Shown piece by piece: positions 6,220-8,244 of a stretch of DNA of 8,244 nucleotides. Source of the DNA: an uncultured beta proteobacterium (lineage in GTDB: Bacteria > Pseudomonadota > Gammaproteobacteria > Burkholderiales > Burkholderiaceae). The notes beneath the pieces were generated by a model that had not been told where the DNA came from, did no database searches, and saw only the letters and a list, made by a program, of their open reading frames with translations. Where the stretch lies: assembly GCA_903845455.1 (NCBI GenBank), contig CAIMXN010000246.1:1-8244 (forward strand). The letters run 5' to 3'. Both the position numbers and the translations under genes were made by a program. The number at the start of each line of letters is the position of its first letter. Position 1 is the stretch's first letter.

Positions 6220-8202
6220 TCAGAGCAATTTAGATTCGGCCAAGTCGGTCGCTTCTGGATTGCCTGATAGCACCAAGATGTCATTAGCCTGTAAACGCAA
6301 ATCAGGGCTGAGATCTAGTTTGACGTAATCTGCACCGCCCACCTTACGCCGCACTGCTTGCACACTTACCCCGTCATTCTCTAACTGAAGTTCGCCTAGC
6401 GTTTTGTTAATGCTGATGGACTCAGGTAAGAGTGTTACAGAATGTAAACGCCAAGATTCATTGGCTTCAAAACCATTTGCTTCTGATCCACGGAAATACC
6501 CACGAAGTAAGCTGTACCTGGCCTCACGGGCATTAGAAACAATTCTCACAACCTTGCGCATGGGCACACCCATCATCAGTAATACGTGGGATGCCATCAT
6601 CAAACTACCCTCAATTAACTCTGGAACTACTTCGGTAGCACCAGCAGCCTGCAACTTTCCAAGATCAGCATCATCCTTAGTGCGCACCAGAATCGTCATG
6701 CCTGGTCGCAAACGTTCTACTTGATATAAGACCTTCATACTTGCTGGTGTATCTGCATAAGTGATGACGACCGCCTTGGCTTTAGATAAACCTGCCGCAA
6801 CTAAATAATTCTCCCGACTGGCATCTCCGTAAACTACATTATCCCCAGCAGCAGCAGCCTCCTTCACGCGATCAGGGTCCATATCCAAAGCAATATAAGG
6901 AATTTTTTCTTGATCTAACATCCGCGCAAGACTTTGACCAGAGCGACCAAAACCACAGACCACAACATGGTTTTCAGTGCGGACACTTTTTGCAGCAACG
7001 CGTGTGAGTGCTAAGGATTGCAATAACCACTCGTTGCTAGAAAAGCGCATCGCAATACGATCACTATTTTGAATGAGGAATGGTGCTCCAAACATGGATA
7101 ACAACATGGCAGCCAATATCGCCTGACTTAAAGTAGGATCAATTAGATCCAAACCGTCAATTTGGGTCAGTAAAACAAAGCCGAATTCCCCAGCCTGAGC
7201 TAAACATAAACCAGTCCGAATAGAGATACCGGTGCTTGATCCAAAAGCACGCGATAGCAATGCGATCAAACTAAACTTAAATACCAAAGGCCCAATCAAT
7301 AAAAGTAGTACCAACATCCATTGCTGATAAATCACCTCGAGATCTAGCAACATCCCAATGGTTATAAAAAAGAGGCCCAGCAAAACATCTTTAAAAGGCT
7401 TCACATCTTCTTCAACTTGATGCCGATAGGGCGTCTCTGAAATCAACATACCAGCCAGAAACGCACCCAGAGCCAAGGACAAACCAAAATACTCAGTCAG
7501 GGCTGCCATCCCCAACACGATCAATAAGAGATTGAGCATGAACAGCTCTTGCGAGCGCAGCTTAACAACCAAACTAAACCAACGGCTCATCAGGGTTTGA
7601 CCAATTACAAAAATTAATCCCAGTGCAACCGTAATTTTGACTGAGGCTGCTGTAAGGGCAAAGATCAGGTCACCAGGATTTTTACCAAGAGAGGGCAAAA
7701 GAATTAGTAGGAATACCACCGCTAAATCTTGGAAAAGCAAGATTCCGATAACATTACGACCATGCTCGGTCTCAAGTTCAGACCGCTCCGCAATTAACTT
7801 AGTCACAATCGCCGTCGAGGACATTGCCAAAGCACCGCCCAAAGCAATCGCTGCCTGCCAAGAAATAGGGTAAATCCAGTTCATCAAAAGGCTGGCTGGC
7901 ACAGTTAAAAGCATTGTCAAAAGGACCTGGCTACTGCCCAAGCCAAAAACAATAGAGCGCATAGCCCTAAGCTTATGGAGATTGAATTCCAGGCCAATCG
8001 AGAACATTAAAAAAACTACGCCAAATTCAGCTAAATACTTCACTGTGGCCGAATCATTTGCTAGGGCAAGAGCCTTGGGGCCAATCAAGACACCAATCGC
8101 CAAATAGCCCAAAATAGGGGGCAGTCCAAAATAGCGGAAAATAAGTACCCCGGCCACACCAGAGGCCAGCAAGATGAGAGTTAATTGAAGGACTGACGGC
8201 AT
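6220..8202 (-). CDS. CPA2-family monovalent cation/proton antiporter with RCK (TrkA-N and TrkA-C) domains, Kef/YbaL-like
   Basis: This inner-membrane protein probably exchanges K+ or Na+ for protons, aiding pH and ion balance. Of 660 residues, about 1-380 form the exchanger domain with roughly 13 hydrophobic segments. They include GLPPILGYLAIGVLIGP at 26-42, FMFSIGLEF-type sequence at 64-73 (LMFSIGLEF), and LLFQDLAVVF at 155-164 with the Gln158-Asp159 pair typical of Kef-type CPA2 proteins. A cytoplasmic RCK-N/TrkA-N Rossmann domain follows at about 411-530, with GFGRSG at 417-422 and Asp440 after the second strand, suggesting nucleotide binding. About 585-650 resembles TrkA-C. E. coli KefB and KefC lack a TrkA-C domain, so naming it kefB or kefC would be unsafe; ion and gating ligand are unknown. 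The start is fixed by an in-frame TAG seven codons upstream, and a weak GAG lies eight bases before the ATG. It converges on uvrA, 20 bases apart, with no visible terminator between. Confidence 0.93.
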   Translation of the reverse strand: MPSVLQLTLILLASGVAGVLIFRYFGLPPILGYLAIGVLIGPKALALANDSATVKYLAEFGVVFLMFSIGLEFNLHKLRAMRSIVFGLGSSQVLLTMLLTVPASLLMNWIYPISWQAAIALGGALAMSSTAIVTKLIAERSELETEHGRNVIGILLFQDLAVVFLLILLPSLGKNPGDLIFALTAASVKITVALGLIFVIGQTLMSRWFSLVVKLRSQELFMLNLLLIVLGMAALTEYFGLSLALGAFLAGMLISETPYRHQVEEDVKPFKDVLLGLFFITIGMLLDLEVIYQQWMLVLLLLIGPLVFKFSLIALLSRAFGSSTGISIRTGLCLAQAGEFGFVLLTQIDGLDLIDPTLSQAILAAMLLSMFGAPFLIQNSDRIAMRFSSNEWLLQSLALTRVAAKSVRTENHVVVCGFGRSGQSLARMLDQEKIPYIALDMDPDRVKEAAAAGDNVVYGDASRENYLVAAGLSKAKAVVITYADTPASMKVLYQVERLRPGMTILVRTKDDADLGKLQAAGATEVVPELIEGSLMMASHVLLMMGVPMRKVVRIVSNAREARYSLLRGYFRGSEANGFEANESWRLHSVTLLPESISINKTLGELQLENDGVSVQAVRRKVGGADYVKLDLSPDLRLQANDILVLSGNPEATDLAESKLL

Positions 8203-8244
8203 ATACTTACTCGATGATAGCTAAGACTCGTGAACGAACCCTAA
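8203..8244. other. Upstream region of the antiporter gene, cut by the window edge
   Basis: These 42 bases hold the antiporter's leader on the minus strand. TATCAT (8219-8214) matches the -10 consensus at five of six positions, but no believable -35 element lies at the proper distance inside the window, so I do not call a promoter. No part of a neighbouring gene can be recognised; the antiporter's own frame is closed by a stop at 8223-8221. Confidence 0.3.

Noticed and set aside
1..8244. A novel defence, mobile or secretion system
   Set aside because: All six genes belong to well-known housekeeping families with intact motifs. There are no repeats, integrase or transposase genes, toxin-antitoxin pairs, or long unexplained stretches.

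Overview
The window reads as an ordinary chromosomal housekeeping segment from a betaproteobacterium, most likely a Burkholderiales member close to Polynucleobacter. This placement is inferred from protein character and the moderate, roughly even base composition; no rRNA or other marker is present to confirm it. The window is densely packed: six protein-coding genes, the first cut by the left edge, cover nearly everything. No intergenic stretch exceeds about 70 bases, and I see no mobile elements, CRISPR arrays, tRNA or rRNA genes.

Layout from left to right. (1) The 3' part of a 5'-nucleotidase gene (1-678, +) is followed after 27 bases by queF (706-1533, +), the nitrile reductase that makes preQ1 for queuosine. 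The two are probably co-transcribed and end at a strong hairpin terminator (1536-1571). (2) A minus-strand pair faces them: a YajR-like MFS transporter (3273-2098) followed after 37 bases by ssb (2060-1602). This pair runs into the same hairpin from the other side. (3) uvrA (3311-6199, +) diverges from the MFS gene across only 37 bases. (4) A 660-residue CPA2-type cation/proton antiporter with a fused RCK module (8202-6220, -) converges on uvrA with 20 bases between their stop codons.

The main biological theme is DNA maintenance. UvrA recognises damage in nucleotide excision repair, SSB coats single-stranded DNA, and both lie in one divergent cluster with an MFS gene between them. The other genes are nucleotide and modified-nucleoside metabolism (5'-nucleotidase, QueF) and ion homeostasis (the antiporter). 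All complete genes have intact motifs and near-normal lengths, with no frameshifts or signs of recent transfer.

I did not find an undescribed biological system. The points worth a second look are modest: a very short uvrA/MFS divergent region with no recognisable Shine-Dalgarno on either side and no LexA box, an MFS protein lacking the C-terminal domain of its apparent closest known relative, a shared terminator, and a small insertion in UvrA.
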